Assembly: GCA_963736975.1 (NCBI GenBank)
Contig: CAVTQY010000001.1
Span: 434,001 to 498,000, forward strand
Origin: CAVTQY01 sp963736975
Lineage (GTDB): Bacteria > Pseudomonadota > Alphaproteobacteria > Acetobacterales > Acetobacteraceae
Reading direction: 5' to 3'
Length of the DNA stretch: 64,000 nt
Position numbers and translations under genes: made by a program. Below the pieces are notes generated by a model. That model ran no database searches. It was not told the DNA's origin and saw only the letters and a list, made by a program, of their open reading frames with translations. Shown here piece by piece: positions 53,333 to 62,702 of the stretch. The stretch's first letter is position 1. Every line of letters starts with the position of its first letter.

Positions 53333-54406
53333 TTAATGCTCCGCCGTAAGCGCCGCGCGGATCACCTGCACCGCCATCTCGATCCCCGCGCGATCCACGT
53401 CGAGATGGGTGCAGGCCCGCGCGCGGTAGCGCCCCATTGTGGAAAGCTGCACGCCTTCTCGCCGGATCCGCTTCGCCAGCTCCTCGGCGGTCAGGCCGGT
53501 ACCCTCGGTATCGAAGAACACCAGATTCGTCGCCGGCTCCTCCACGGTTATGCCGGGGATTTGCGCCAGCCCGCGTGCCAGCACCCTGGCGTTGGCGTGG
53601 TCCTCGGCCAGCCGGTCGATATTGTGGTCCAGCGCATACAAGCATCCCGCGGCGCACAGCCCCGCCTGGCGCAGCGACCCGCCCAGGCGCTGCTTCCAGC
53701 GCCATGCCTCGTCGATGAACTCCGCCGGCCCACACAGCACCGCGCCGAGCGGAGCGCCCAGCCCCTTAGTGAAGTCAAGCCACACCGAATCGCAGCCGGC
53801 CGTCATCTCGCGGCCCGGCACACCGGCGGCGACTACGGCGTTCATCAGACGCGCCCCATCCATATGCGTCGCCATGCCCTGGCCGTGCGCGGCCCCCAGC
53901 ACTGCGTTCAGCCGATCCATCGGCCAGACGGTGCCGCCGCCCAGATTGGCGGTTTGCTCGACCTCCAGCAGCGTTTGCGGCGGGGAGTTGCGGCGGCGAT
54001 CACGGAACGCCGCCCGCAGGGTCTCGACATCGAACTGGCCGCCTGGGCCTTTCAGCCCGAGCACGGAGACCCCGGTCAGCGCCGCCGGCGCGCCACCCTC
54101 GGCGGCGATGATATGGGCGGTCTCATGCGCAATCACCTCGTCGCCCGGACGGCAATGCGTCAGGATCGCGACTTCGTTGCACATCGTGCCGGATGGCAGG
54201 AACACCGCTGCCTCCTTGCCCAACAGCACGGCCATCCGTTCGCACAACGCATGCACCGTCGGATCGTCGCCGTGCTGCTCGTCCCCAACCTCGGCTTCCA
54301 TCATCGCCTCCTTCATGGCGGCGGACGGCCTGGTCTGGGTGTCGGAATAGAGGTTCACCCGCACCGGCGGCAGCAGCGCATCCGGGCGGACGGGAGCATA
54401 GGTCAT
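53333..54406 (-). CDS. ltaE: Low-specificity threonine aldolase
   Basis: A 357-residue fold-type I PLP enzyme that cleaves L-threonine or allo-threonine to glycine and acetaldehyde. It has NLYSDTQTRPSAAMKEAM, GDEQHGDDPTVHALCERMA, FLPSGTMCNEVAIL, the aspartate region HMDGARLMNAVVAAG and the PLP lysine K214 in WLDFTKGLGAPLG. It sits on the minus strand downstream of the lipA-coq10 end of the block, across a 55-base gap. Confidence 0.93.
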   Translation of the reverse strand: MTYAPVRPDALLPPVRVNLYSDTQTRPSAAMKEAMMEAEVGDEQHGDDPTVHALCERMAVLLGKEAAVFLPSGTMCNEVAILTHCRPGDEVIAHETAHIIAAEGGAPAALTGVSVLGLKGPGGQFDVETLRAAFRDRRRNSPPQTLLEVEQTANLGGGTVWPMDRLNAVLGAAHGQGMATHMDGARLMNAVVAAGVPGREMTAGCDSVWLDFTKGLGAPLGAVLCGPAEFIDEAWRWKQRLGGSLRQAGLCAAGCLYALDHNIDRLAEDHANARVLARGLAQIPGITVEEPATNLVFFDTEGTGLTAEELAKRIRREGVQLSTMGRYRARACTHLDVDRAGIEMAVQVIRAALTAEH

Positions 54407-54461
54407 TGAGGTCCTCTCGCGGGTCGCTCGCCCCGCAGCAAAGCAGTCCCGGCAAAGGATG

Positions 54462-54944
54462 TCAGCCCTCCGCGGGAGCAGCCGGCACCGCGCCGGCAGT
54501 AACCGGCGCCGTCGGCGGCCCGTAAACCTGCCGCGCCCGGCGATGGAAAGCGTTGACCATGCGCCGCACCGCCTCGTTGAACACGACGCCGATGGCCGCC
54601 TGCAGGATGCGGCTCCGGAACTCGAAATCCACGAAAAACGCCACTTCGGTGCCCTGCGGATGCGCCAGAAAGTCCCACTGGTTGTTCAGGTAGCGGAACG
54701 GCCCCTTCTCGTAGCGCACCCGCACCCGGTGCGGCCGGTCCAGCGTCACCCGGCTGGTGAAAGTTTCGCGAAACGGCCCGAACCCGATCGTCAGGTCCGC
54801 CACCTCATCGGTCTCCGTCCGGCTGCGCACGCGGGCACCGACGCACCAGGGCAAGAACTCGGGATAACGCCCGACATCGGCCACCAAGTCGAAGAGCTGG
54901 CCTGGCGGGTATGGCACGATCTGGCGTTCGGCATGGGTCGGCAT
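54462..54944 (-). CDS. COQ10/RatA-type START-domain protein (coenzyme Q binding)
   Basis: A 160-residue polyketide-cyclase/START-fold protein. YPPGQLFDLVADVGRYPEFLPWCVGARV is the family opening, followed by DLTIGFGPFRETFTSRV and WDFLAHPQGTEVAFFVDFEFRS. It binds a quinone or lipid and supports ubiquinone function; E. coli RatA has also been described as a ribosome-associated toxin. The start at 54944, 7 bases after lipA, was preferred to an upstream ATG inside lipA. The lipA-coq10 order is common in alphaproteobacteria. Confidence 0.88.
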   Translation of the reverse strand: MPTHAERQIVPYPPGQLFDLVADVGRYPEFLPWCVGARVRSRTETDEVADLTIGFGPFRETFTSRVTLDRPHRVRVRYEKGPFRYLNNQWDFLAHPQGTEVAFFVDFEFRSRILQAAIGVVFNEAVRRMVNAFHRRARQVYGPPTAPVTAGAVPAAPAEG

Positions 54945-54951
54945 GGGGCTG

Positions 54952-55929
54952 TTACGCCGTTCCCGGCGGCGAGTTGCGGCGCAGCCGTGCATCCCGGAGT
55001 GCGGCGAAATCGGTATCGGCGTGATAGGAGCTGCGGGTCAACGGTGTGGCCGAGACCAGCAGGAACCCCTTGGCCCGGGCGAGCGCGGCGTATTCCTGGA
55101 ACTCCTCCGGCGTGACGAACCGGTCGACCGCGAGATGTTTCACTGTCGGCTGCAGATACTGGCCGATGGTGAGGAAATCGACATCGGCGATCCTCAGGTC
55201 GTCCATCACCTGCATGATTTCCGGCTGCGACTCGCCGAGGCCCACCATCAGCCCCGATTTGGTGAAGATGGTCGGATCCAGCGCCTTCATGCGGTCGAGC
55301 AGGCGCAGAGACTGGTAGTAGCGCGCGCCGGGCCGGACACTCGGATATAGGCGCGGCACCGTCTCCAGATTATGGTTGAACACGTCCGGCCGGGCCTCGG
55401 CAACGGTCTCGGCCGCCCCCGGCTTGCGCAGGAAGTCCGGGGTCAGCACCTCGATCGTGGTGCCGGGAGCGGCGGCGCGGATCGCGCGGACAACCGCGGC
55501 GAAATGCGCTGCCCCGCCATCCGGCAGGTCGTCGCGATCGACCGAGGTGATCACGACATGCCGCAGCCCCAGCCTGGCGACCGCATCGGCGACACGGGCC
55601 GGCTCATCCGCCTCCAGTGCACCGGGCAGGCCGGTGCGAACGTTGCAGAAGCCGCAGGCCCGCGTGCAGGTGTCGCCCATGATCATCATGGTGGCGTGCC
55701 GCTGGCTCCAGCACTCGCCGATATTCGGGCAGGCGGCCTCTTCGCAGACCGTTACGAGGCGGTTCTCGCGCATCAGCGCGCGGGTCTCGTGATAAACCGG
55801 ATGAGTCGGCGCCTTCACGCGTATCCAGGCCGGCTTGCGCTGGATCGGATTGTCCGGCCGGTGCGCCTTCTCCGGATGACGGAGCGGCGCCCCCCCGAGA
55901 CGATGGTCGATCAGGACCCTGGTTGACAT
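54952..55929 (-). CDS. lipA: Lipoyl synthase
   Basis: A 325-residue radical-SAM enzyme that inserts two sulfurs into octanoyl groups on lipoyl domains, including those of PdhB and PdhC encoded nearby. The radical-SAM cluster is CTRACGFC and the auxiliary cluster is CEEAACPNIGEC. The C-terminal SATPLTRSSYHAD carries the Ser that ligates the auxiliary cluster. It sits in the minus-strand block downstream of lpd and two DUF29 genes. Confidence 0.97.
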   Translation of the reverse strand: MSTRVLIDHRLGGAPLRHPEKAHRPDNPIQRKPAWIRVKAPTHPVYHETRALMRENRLVTVCEEAACPNIGECWSQRHATMMIMGDTCTRACGFCNVRTGLPGALEADEPARVADAVARLGLRHVVITSVDRDDLPDGGAAHFAAVVRAIRAAAPGTTIEVLTPDFLRKPGAAETVAEARPDVFNHNLETVPRLYPSVRPGARYYQSLRLLDRMKALDPTIFTKSGLMVGLGESQPEIMQVMDDLRIADVDFLTIGQYLQPTVKHLAVDRFVTPEEFQEYAALARAKGFLLVSATPLTRSSYHADTDFAALRDARLRRNSPPGTA

Positions 55930-55963
55930 GGTGCCCTACAGGTGGCGGGCGGCGCCGGACGGG

Positions 55964-56431
55964 TCAAGCGCGCGGCGGGAACCAGTCGCCGAGGACCTGG
56001 TCTTCGGTGAAGGTGAGCTGGTCGAGATCGACGAGCGGCTGCTCGTCGTAGAGAGTGAGCGCCCGCGTGACTTGGCGCCGGATGCGCGGGATGGCCCACG
56101 CCAGCATGTCCGGCACCTCGCCACGCAGACTGGGACTGTCCTCCAGCGCCAACTCAATCGCCCCCCGTTCACGCAGTATCGTGTCGATCCAGCCGCGTTG
56201 GGGCTGTTCGGCCGGCGATGCTTGAAGCTTCATCAAATGCTCAACGATCACCGCAATCCTGCAGCGGACCGCGTTTCGCTCCGAACGTCCCAAGCTCTCG
56301 ATCTCCTCGGCCACGTTTTCCCAGTCGATGGGCTCGGGCGTGTTGAGACGCGCGGTTCCGGCACTGCGCAGCGCATGCGCCTGCTCGGCGGACCATAGGA
56401 CCACGTCTTCCTGATAGAGCGGCTTGTTCAT
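55964..56431 (-). CDS. DUF29 family protein (copy 2)
   Basis: A 155-residue protein that opens MNKPLYQEDVVLWSAEQAHAL and continues DWENVAEEIESLGRSE, VIVEHLMKLQASP and the FTEDQVLGDWFP ending, the DUF29 layout of helices around an acidic core. DUF29 has no established function. It is a close paralog of the gene 11 bases upstream and shares its start, DWENVAEEIESLG and C-terminal motifs. An upstream in-frame ATG exists but falls outside the shared homology. Confidence 0.88.
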   Translation of the reverse strand: MNKPLYQEDVVLWSAEQAHALRSAGTARLNTPEPIDWENVAEEIESLGRSERNAVRCRIAVIVEHLMKLQASPAEQPQRGWIDTILRERGAIELALEDSPSLRGEVPDMLAWAIPRIRRQVTRALTLYDEQPLVDLDQLTFTEDQVLGDWFPPRA

Positions 56432-56442
56432 CGCTCGCGTTC

Positions 56443-56910
56443 TTAGGGCAATGTCGGGAACCAATCACCGAGGATCTGGTCTTCGGTGAAGGTAAGCTGG
56501 TCGAGGTCGATGAGCGGCTTTTCGCCGTAGTCGGCCAGAGTGGCAGCCACATCCCGGCGTGTGCGCGGAAGGGCCCCCGCGATCATGCCGGACACCTCGC
56601 GACGGAGACTGGGGCTGTCATCCAGCAGACCTTCAATTTCGGCGCGTTGAGTGCGTATCGTTGCCAACCAGTCCGCGCGCGGTGTTTGTGCCGGCGACGT
56701 TTGCAGTTTCATGAGATGCTCGATCACCCGGCGAATACGGCTGCGCATGGCAGTGCGTTGCGAGATGCCCAAGCTCTCGATCTCCTCGGCGACATTCTCC
56801 CAGTCGATCGGCTCGGGCGTATTGAGACGCGCAGCGCCGGCGTCGCGGAGCGCTCGCGCCTGTTCAGTGGACCAGAGAACCACATCTTCCTGATAAAGCG
56901 GCTTGTTCAT
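56443..56910 (-). CDS. DUF29 family protein (copy 1)
   Basis: A 155-residue DUF29 protein opening MNKPLYQEDVVLWSTEQARAL, with DWENVAEEIESLGISQ, RVIEHLMKLQTSP and FTEDQILGDWFP. It is nearly identical in layout to its downstream neighbour, with most differences in the middle (residues about 80-125), so the pair arose by tandem duplication followed by divergence. It lies 8 bases downstream of lpd. Confidence 0.88.
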   Translation of the reverse strand: MNKPLYQEDVVLWSTEQARALRDAGAARLNTPEPIDWENVAEEIESLGISQRTAMRSRIRRVIEHLMKLQTSPAQTPRADWLATIRTQRAEIEGLLDDSPSLRREVSGMIAGALPRTRRDVAATLADYGEKPLIDLDQLTFTEDQILGDWFPTLP

Positions 56911-56918
56911 CCCACCAC

Positions 56919-58320
56919 TCAGTAATGGATCGCCCGCTTATACGCATCCAGCACCGCCTCGTGCATCGTCTCGCTGATCGTCGGGTGCGGAAAAATGGTT
57001 TCGATCAACTCCGCCTCTGTGCTCTCGAGCGTGCGGGCGATCGTGTAGCCCTGGATCATCTCGGTCACCTCGGCGCCGACCATATGCGCGCCGAGCAACT
57101 CGCCGGTATTGGCGTCGAACACGGTCTTCACCATGCCTTCGGGCTCGCCCATCGCGATCGCCTTCCCGTTGCCGATGAACGGAAACCGCCCGACTCGCAC
57201 CTCATGCCCCTCGGCCTTGGCGCGCGCCTCCGTCAGCCCCACCGAGGCGACCTGCGGACGGCAATAGGTGCAGCTCGGGACGTTGGTAGCATCCATCGGA
57301 TGCACATCGTTCAGTCCGGCAATCTTTTCGACGCAAATGATCCCTTCATGGCTCGCCTTATGCGCCAGCCACGGCGGTCCGGCGAGGTCGCCGATCGCAT
57401 AGACACCGGGTTCGCCTGTACGACCATATTCGTCGATCACCACATGGGTGCGATCGACCTTCACTCCGGTATCCTCCAGCCCTGAGATTCTCTACATTTC
57501 CGACGATACCAACGGCGGAGATCACCCGATCGACAGTGACCTGCTGGCTCTTGCCGTTGGCCTCGACCGAAACGGTGACGGAATCACCGTTTTTCTTCGC
57601 CCCGGCCACCTTGGCGCCGGTGACGATCTTCATGCCCTGCCGGTCGAACGCCTTGTGCGCGAAGGCGCTGATCTCCTCGTCCTCCACCGGCAGGATGCGG
57701 TCGAGCACTTCCACCACCGTCACCTCGGCGCCCATGTTGCGATAGAAACTGGCGAACTCGATGCCGATGGCGCCGGAGCCGATCACCAACAGGGATTTCG
57801 GCATCATCGGCGGCACCATCGCCTCCTTGTAGGCCCAGATCAGCTTGCCGTCGGCCTCGATGCCGGCGAGCTGGCGGGCACGCGCGCCGGTGGCCAGCAC
57901 GATATGCGGCGATTTCAGCGTGGCCACCGGCTTGCCGCCCTTCTCCACCCCCAGCGTCTGCTTGCCGGCGAGCCGACCCTGGCCGTCGAACACCGTCACC
58001 TTGTTCTTGCGCAACAGATGCGCGACGCCGGAGGATAGCTGCTTCGCCACCGCGCGCGACCGTTTCACCACTTTGTCCAGCTCGAAACGCGGATTGTCGG
58101 CGGCAAAGCCGAAATCCGACAGGTGATGCAGCAGGTGATTAATCTCGGATGTGCGCAGCAGCGCCTTGGTCGGGATGCAGCCCCAGTTCAGGCAAATGCC
58201 GCCCAGATGCTCGCGTTCCACGACGGCGGTCTTCATCCCCAGCTGGGCCGCTCGGATCGCCGCGACATAGCCGCCGGGACCGCCGCCCACGATGATGATG
58301 TCGAAACTCTGATCGGCCAT
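56919..58320 (-). CDS. lpd: Dihydrolipoamide dehydrogenase (E3), with an apparent +1 frameshift
   Basis: Flavoprotein that reoxidises dihydrolipoyl groups of pyruvate dehydrogenase. The first frame (58320 down to about 57485) has the FAD motif IIIVGGGPGGYVAA, the redox disulfide GGICLNWGCIPTK and the NAD-binding VIGSGAIGIEFASFYRNMG. The second frame resumes with KVDRTHVVIDEYGRT, then GVYAIGDLAGPPWLAHKA and the C-terminal His-Glu pair HPHPTISETMHE. One extra base (T on the plus strand near 57483) separates them. Removing it restores a chain of about 466 residues, the normal length. Because E3 is essential in most bacteria, a sequencing error is likely. Confidence 0.92.
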
Positions 58321-58324
58321 CAGC

Positions 58325-58816
58325 TCAGATCCCCTGTTCGCCGGCGAGCGCCGTCAGCGCCTCGCCCTCGAGACGTTGCACTGTCCAGTCCTGCATCGGC
58401 CGGGCGCCGATGCGGTGGTAGAAATCGATCGCCGGCTGGTTCCAGTTCAGCACCCGCCACTCCATCCGCCGGCATTTCTCCGCGCGGGCGCGGCCCGCCA
58501 GGTATCGGAACAGCGCCAGCCCTATGCCCCGGCCGCGATAAATGGGCTCGACGAAAATATCCTCAAGGAACAGGTCGGGTCCGCCGGTGAAGGTGCTGAA
58601 CGTATAGTACCAAAGCGCCAGCCCGACCGCATTCTCGCCCGTCCAGGCGAGCACCGCATTGGCCCGCGGCGCCGGCCCGAACAGCGCGCGAGCGAAATCC
58701 GCCTCGGTGGCGGTCACGTGATGCAGCAGCCGCTCGTATTCGGCGAGGCCGCGCACCAGGCGCAGCACGTGCGGCACATCCTCGGGCCGCGCAGCGCGAA
58801 GCTCGAAGCCGGTCAT
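58325..58816 (-). CDS. GNAT family N-acetyltransferase
   Basis: A 163-residue GNAT. The fold is visible in FELRAARPEDVPHVLRLVRGLAEYERL, AVGLALWYYTFSTFTGGPDLFLEDIFVEPIYRGRGIGLALF (with the acetyl-CoA-binding RGRGIG loop) and CRRMEWRVLNWNQPAIDFYHRIGARPM. This resembles diamine or spermidine acetyltransferase-like GNATs. It is inserted between pdhC and lpd, with 4- and 9-base gaps. That place in the pdh cluster is unusual. Confidence 0.88.
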   Translation of the reverse strand: MTGFELRAARPEDVPHVLRLVRGLAEYERLLHHVTATEADFARALFGPAPRANAVLAWTGENAVGLALWYYTFSTFTGGPDLFLEDIFVEPIYRGRGIGLALFRYLAGRARAEKCRRMEWRVLNWNQPAIDFYHRIGARPMQDWTVQRLEGEALTALAGEQGI

Positions 58817-58825
58817 CGGTGCCGG

Positions 58826-60130
58826 TTACAACATCAGGCTCAGCGGGTCCTCGACAATCGACTTGAACGCCGCCAGCCATTCCGCGCCCAGCGCGCCGTC
58901 AACCACCCGATGATCGACCGACAGCGTGCAGGTCATCATCATCGCGATACCGACGTGCCCATCCTTCACCACCGGCCTTTGCTGGCCGGCCGCCACCGCC
59001 AGGATCGCGGCCTGCGGGGGATTGATCACCGCGGCAAACTCCGACACCCCGTACATTCCCATGTTGGAAATCGAGAATCCGCCGCCCTGAAATTCCTCCG
59101 GTTTGAGCTTGCCGGATTTGGCGCGCGCGATCAGGTCCTTCATTTCGTTGCTGATGGCAGCGAGGCCTTTCTGGTCGGCCTTGCGCACGATCGGCGTGAT
59201 CAGGCCATCGGGGATCGCTACCGCCACGCTGACATCGACATCTTCGTAGAGGATGATGTTGTCCTCCGTGTAGCTCGCGTTCACCGTGGGAATGTGCCGC
59301 AGCGTGACGGCAGCCGCCTTGATCAGCATGTCGTTCACCGACATGCGAAACGCGCCCGGGCCTTCCTTCGGCGATTTCGTATTCAACTGCTCGCGCAGCT
59401 TCAACAGCGCGTCGATCTCGATGTCCATCGAGATGTAAAAATGCGGGATCGTCTGCTTCAATTCCGTCAGCCGGCGCGCGATGACCTTGCGCATCGTGCT
59501 GTTCGGCACCAACCGGTGCGGCGCGGTGATCGCCGGCGCCGGCGCGCGCGCCGCGGGCGCAGCCGCGGCAGGTGCAGGCGCCGCGGCCGGCTGGCCTTGC
59601 CGTGCCGCTTCTATATCGGCCTTCACGATCCGCCCGCCCGGCCCGCTGCCCTTCAGCCCGCGCAGCTCAATCCCTGCCTGCTGAGCCATCCGGCGCGCCA
59701 GCGGTGAGACAAAGATGCGGTCGGGCGGCGTTTGACCATTGCCGCGCGAGGGCGAGACTGGGGCCGGCTTCGGCCCCGTCGCCGCATCCTGCGCCATGGG
59801 CGACGGGGATGGCGACGCCTGGGCCGGAGCGGGTTTGGGCTGCGGAGCCGGGGTCGGCGCGGCAGGCGGCGCATCCGAGACCTTCTCGCCAGGCTCGACC
59901 AGCACGGCGATCGGCTGATTCACCTTCACGCCCTCGGTGCCGTCGCCCACCAGTATCTTGCCGAGCACGCCCTCATCGACCGCCTCGACCTCCATGGTCG
60001 CCTTGTCGGTCTCGATCTCGGCAATCACGTCGCCCGCTTGCACAGGCTCGCCCTCTTTCTTCAGCCAGCGCGCCAACGTGCCTTCGGTCATTGTCGGCGA
60101 CAGCGCCGGCATCAGGATGTTCGTCGCCAT
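58826..60130 (-). CDS. pdhC: Pyruvate dehydrogenase dihydrolipoamide acetyltransferase (E2)
   Basis: A 434-residue E2. The lipoyl domain (1-80) has IETDKATMEVEAVDEG with the lipoylated Lys. A Pro/Ala-rich linker leads to the peripheral-subunit-binding domain (about 137-172: FVSPLARRMAQQAGIELRGL). A second linker leads to the catalytic domain ending DHRVVDGALGAEWLAAFKS, with the catalytic His. It forms the core of the complex together with pdhA/pdhB and lpd. The gap to pdhB is 11 bases. Confidence 0.96.
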   Translation of the reverse strand: MATNILMPALSPTMTEGTLARWLKKEGEPVQAGDVIAEIETDKATMEVEAVDEGVLGKILVGDGTEGVKVNQPIAVLVEPGEKVSDAPPAAPTPAPQPKPAPAQASPSPSPMAQDAATGPKPAPVSPSRGNGQTPPDRIFVSPLARRMAQQAGIELRGLKGSGPGGRIVKADIEAARQGQPAAAPAPAAAAPAARAPAPAITAPHRLVPNSTMRKVIARRLTELKQTIPHFYISMDIEIDALLKLREQLNTKSPKEGPGAFRMSVNDMLIKAAAVTLRHIPTVNASYTEDNIILYEDVDVSVAVAIPDGLITPIVRKADQKGLAAISNEMKDLIARAKSGKLKPEEFQGGGFSISNMGMYGVSEFAAVINPPQAAILAVAAGQQRPVVKDGHVGIAMMMTCTLSVDHRVVDGALGAEWLAAFKSIVEDPLSLML

Positions 60131-60141
60131 GGCTGCCCCCT

Positions 60142-61537
60142 TCAGACGATCTTCTTTACCGCGTCCACCACCCAGCCGGGCTGCGGCAACGCCAGCTTCT
60201 CCAGATTGGCGGCATAGGGCAGGGGCACATCGGCGCCGTGCACGCGCACCGGCGGCGCGTCCAACCAGTCGAACGCATGCTCGATCACCTGCATGGCGAT
60301 CTCGGCGCCGATCCCGGCAAACGGCCAGCCTTCCTCCACCGAGACGATGTGGTTTGTTTTCTTTACGCTCTCAACGATCGTGGCGGTGTCGAGTGGGCGC
60401 AGCGTGCGGATGTTGATAACTTCCGCTTCGATACCGTCTTTCGCCAGTTCCTCCGCCGCCTGCATCGCCACACCGACCATGATGCTGAATGCAACGATCG
60501 TCACGCGATCGCCTGGGCGTTCGATCTTCGCCGGGCCGATGGGCAGGATGAAGTCTTCATCGGTCGGGCACTCGAAACTGTGCCCGTAGAGGATTTCGTT
60601 CTCCAGCATGATCACCGGGTTGGGGTCGCGGATCGCGGCGCGCAGCAGCCCTTTTGCGTCCGCCGACGACCAGGGCGCCACAACTTTCAGCCCGGGCACA
60701 TGCGCGTACCAGCTCGCGTAGCACTGGCTGTGTTGCGCGGCGACGCGGGCGGCGGCACCGTTCGGGCCGCGAAACACGATCGGGCAGCCCATCTGACCGC
60801 CCGACATATACAGCGTCTTCGCAGCCGAGTTGATGATCTGGTCCATCGCCTGCATCGCGAAGTTGAACGTCATGTATTCAACGATCGGGCGCAGGCCGTT
60901 CAGCGCCGCGCCGACCGCCATACCGGTGAAGCCATGCTCGGTGATCGGCGTGTCGATGATCCGCTTCGGACCGAATTCATCGAGCAGGCCCTGGCTTACC
61001 TTGTAGGCACCCTGATACTGCGCGACCTCCTCGCCGATCAGGAACACGGACGGATCGCGGCGCAGTTCCAGTGCCATGGCGTCGCGCAGCGACTCGCGCA
61101 CGGTCACCGCCTTGGTCGGTCCCCAGTCCTTTTCCGGCCGTGGCGCCGGCACCTCCTGGGCCGCCGGCGCGCGCTGGCCTTGCGCACCGCGAACCGCGAT
61201 CGCCCGCGGATCCTCCGCCTCGGCCGCGACTTTTGGCTCGGCCGGCGCTTCCTTGCGCGGCGCGGGCTGCAGCGGCCGTCTGCGATACGTCCTCGCCATT
61301 GGACGCCAGCACCGCGATCGGCGTGTTCACCGCCACGCCTTCTGTGCCCTCATCCACCAGGATGCGGGCCAGCTTGCCCTCGTCCACCGCCTCCACTTCC
61401 ATCGTTGCCTTGTCGGTCTCGATCTCGGCGACGACATCGCCCGCCTTCACCTCTTCGCCCACTTTCTTGAGCCAGCGAGCGAGCTTGCCCTCGGTCATGG
61501 TCGGCGAGAGCGCGGGCATCAGTATCTGCGTGGCCAT
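60142..61537 (-). CDS. pdhB: Pyruvate dehydrogenase E1 beta with N-terminal lipoyl domain, apparent +1 frameshift
   Basis: E1 beta subunit of alphaproteobacterial type. The first frame from 61537 holds a lipoyl domain (MATQILMPALSPTMTEGKLA; IETDKATMEVEAVDEG). The second frame, from about 61268 down, gives AAAPAPRKEAPAEP, then the transketolase-like catalytic part (VFLIGEEVAQYQGAYKVSQGL, ITEHGFTGMAVGAAL, EVINIRTLRPLD). The switch lies in the Ala/Pro linker, where one extra base fits, probably near 61264-61285. The complete product would be about 464 residues. A sequencing error or a low-fidelity linker is likely, since the complex needs this subunit. Confidence 0.9.
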
Positions 61538-61540
61538 CGG

Positions 61541-62551
61541 TCAACCCTCCAACAGCACGTCGGTCCAGAGTTCGGAAGGATCGGGTTCCGGACTTGCCTG
61601 CGCGTGTTCCACCGCCTCCTGAATGATCGCCTTCACCTCGTCGTCGATCTGTTTGATCGCTGCTTCATCGACGCCCAGATCCTCGAGCTTGTGGCGGGCG
61701 CCTTCGATACAGTCGTGCTGGGTCCGCATCTGCTGGATTTCCTCCCGCGAACGGTAGCGGCCCGGATCGGACATCGAATGACCCCGATAGCGATAGGTCT
61801 TCACCTCCAGCAGATATGGCCCGTTGCCGGCACGGCAATGCGCCACCGCCTGGTCGGCGGCTTCCTTCACCGCCAGCACGTCCATGCCATCGGCCTGCGA
61901 ACCACGAATGCTCCAGGGCGCACCGTTCTTCGACAGGTCGCGGGACGCCGAGGCGCGTTCGATGCTGGTGCCCATGCCGTAACGGTTGTTCTCGATCACA
62001 TAGATAACAGGCAGCTTCATCAGCGCCGCCAGATTGAAGCTCTCGAACACCTGGCCCTGGCTGGACGCGCCCTCGCCGAAATAGGTCAGGCACACACGGT
62101 CGTTGCCGCGGTACCAGTCGCTGAAAGCGAGGCCAGTGCCCAGGCTGACCTGCGCGCCGACAATGCCGTGCCCGCCGAAGAAGTTGCGCCGCTTGCTGAA
62201 CATGTGCATCGACCCGCCCTTGCCGTGCGAATAACCGTCCGCGCGGCCGGTCAGCTCGGCCATCACGCCTTTGGGGTCCATGCCGGTGGCGAGCATGTGG
62301 CCATGGTCGCGGTAGGAGGTGATGACCTGGTCGCCGTCCTCGAGCGCCAGCTGCATACCAACGACCACCGCTTCCTGACCGATATACAGGTGGCAGAAGC
62401 CGCCGATCAGGCCCATGCCGTAGAGCTGGCCGGCGCGTTCCTCGAAGCGGCGGATCAGCAGCATGTCGCGGTAGGCTTTCAGCAGCATGTCGCGGTCGAT
62501 GGGGCGCTCGCGCGACTTGCTGCGCCTGGTTTTCTCGGCTGCCTGCGCCAT
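61541..62551 (-). CDS. pdhA: Pyruvate dehydrogenase E1 alpha
   Basis: A 336-residue thiamine-diphosphate-binding E1 alpha subunit. Marks are MLLIRRFEERAGQLYGMGLIGGFCHLYIGQEAV, RDHGHMLATGM, SHGKGGSMHMFS, GHGIVGAQVSLG, the thiamine motif GEGASSQGQVFESFNLAALMKLPVIYVIENN and YRYRGHSMSDPG with the phosphorylation-loop-like Ser. The ATG at 62551 is used because GGAGGCGGGA precedes it. It starts the pdh operon, 3 bases ahead of pdhB. Confidence 0.96.
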   Translation of the reverse strand: MAQAAEKTRRSKSRERPIDRDMLLKAYRDMLLIRRFEERAGQLYGMGLIGGFCHLYIGQEAVVVGMQLALEDGDQVITSYRDHGHMLATGMDPKGVMAELTGRADGYSHGKGGSMHMFSKRRNFFGGHGIVGAQVSLGTGLAFSDWYRGNDRVCLTYFGEGASSQGQVFESFNLAALMKLPVIYVIENNRYGMGTSIERASASRDLSKNGAPWSIRGSQADGMDVLAVKEAADQAVAHCRAGNGPYLLEVKTYRYRGHSMSDPGRYRSREEIQQMRTQHDCIEGARHKLEDLGVDEAAIKQIDDEVKAIIQEAVEHAQASPEPDPSELWTDVLLEG

Positions 62552-62702
62552 TCCCGCCTCCGCCCTGATCCTGGACAGAGCTATCCTCCCGTGCTTCGTG
62601 CGGCAAGCCGGGAACGGGCAAACTTCGTTGTTGTGCAATGCAATAGCGAAGTCAGCGCGTTCGTGTCGCGCGGCCGAATTGCACGCGATCGCCGAGCTCA
62701 GT

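Noticed and set aside
59572..61470. 632-codon open frame on the plus strand across pdhC/pdhB
   Set aside because: It is antisense to recognised E2 and E1 beta motifs and has low-complexity Arg/Pro/Ala/His composition.
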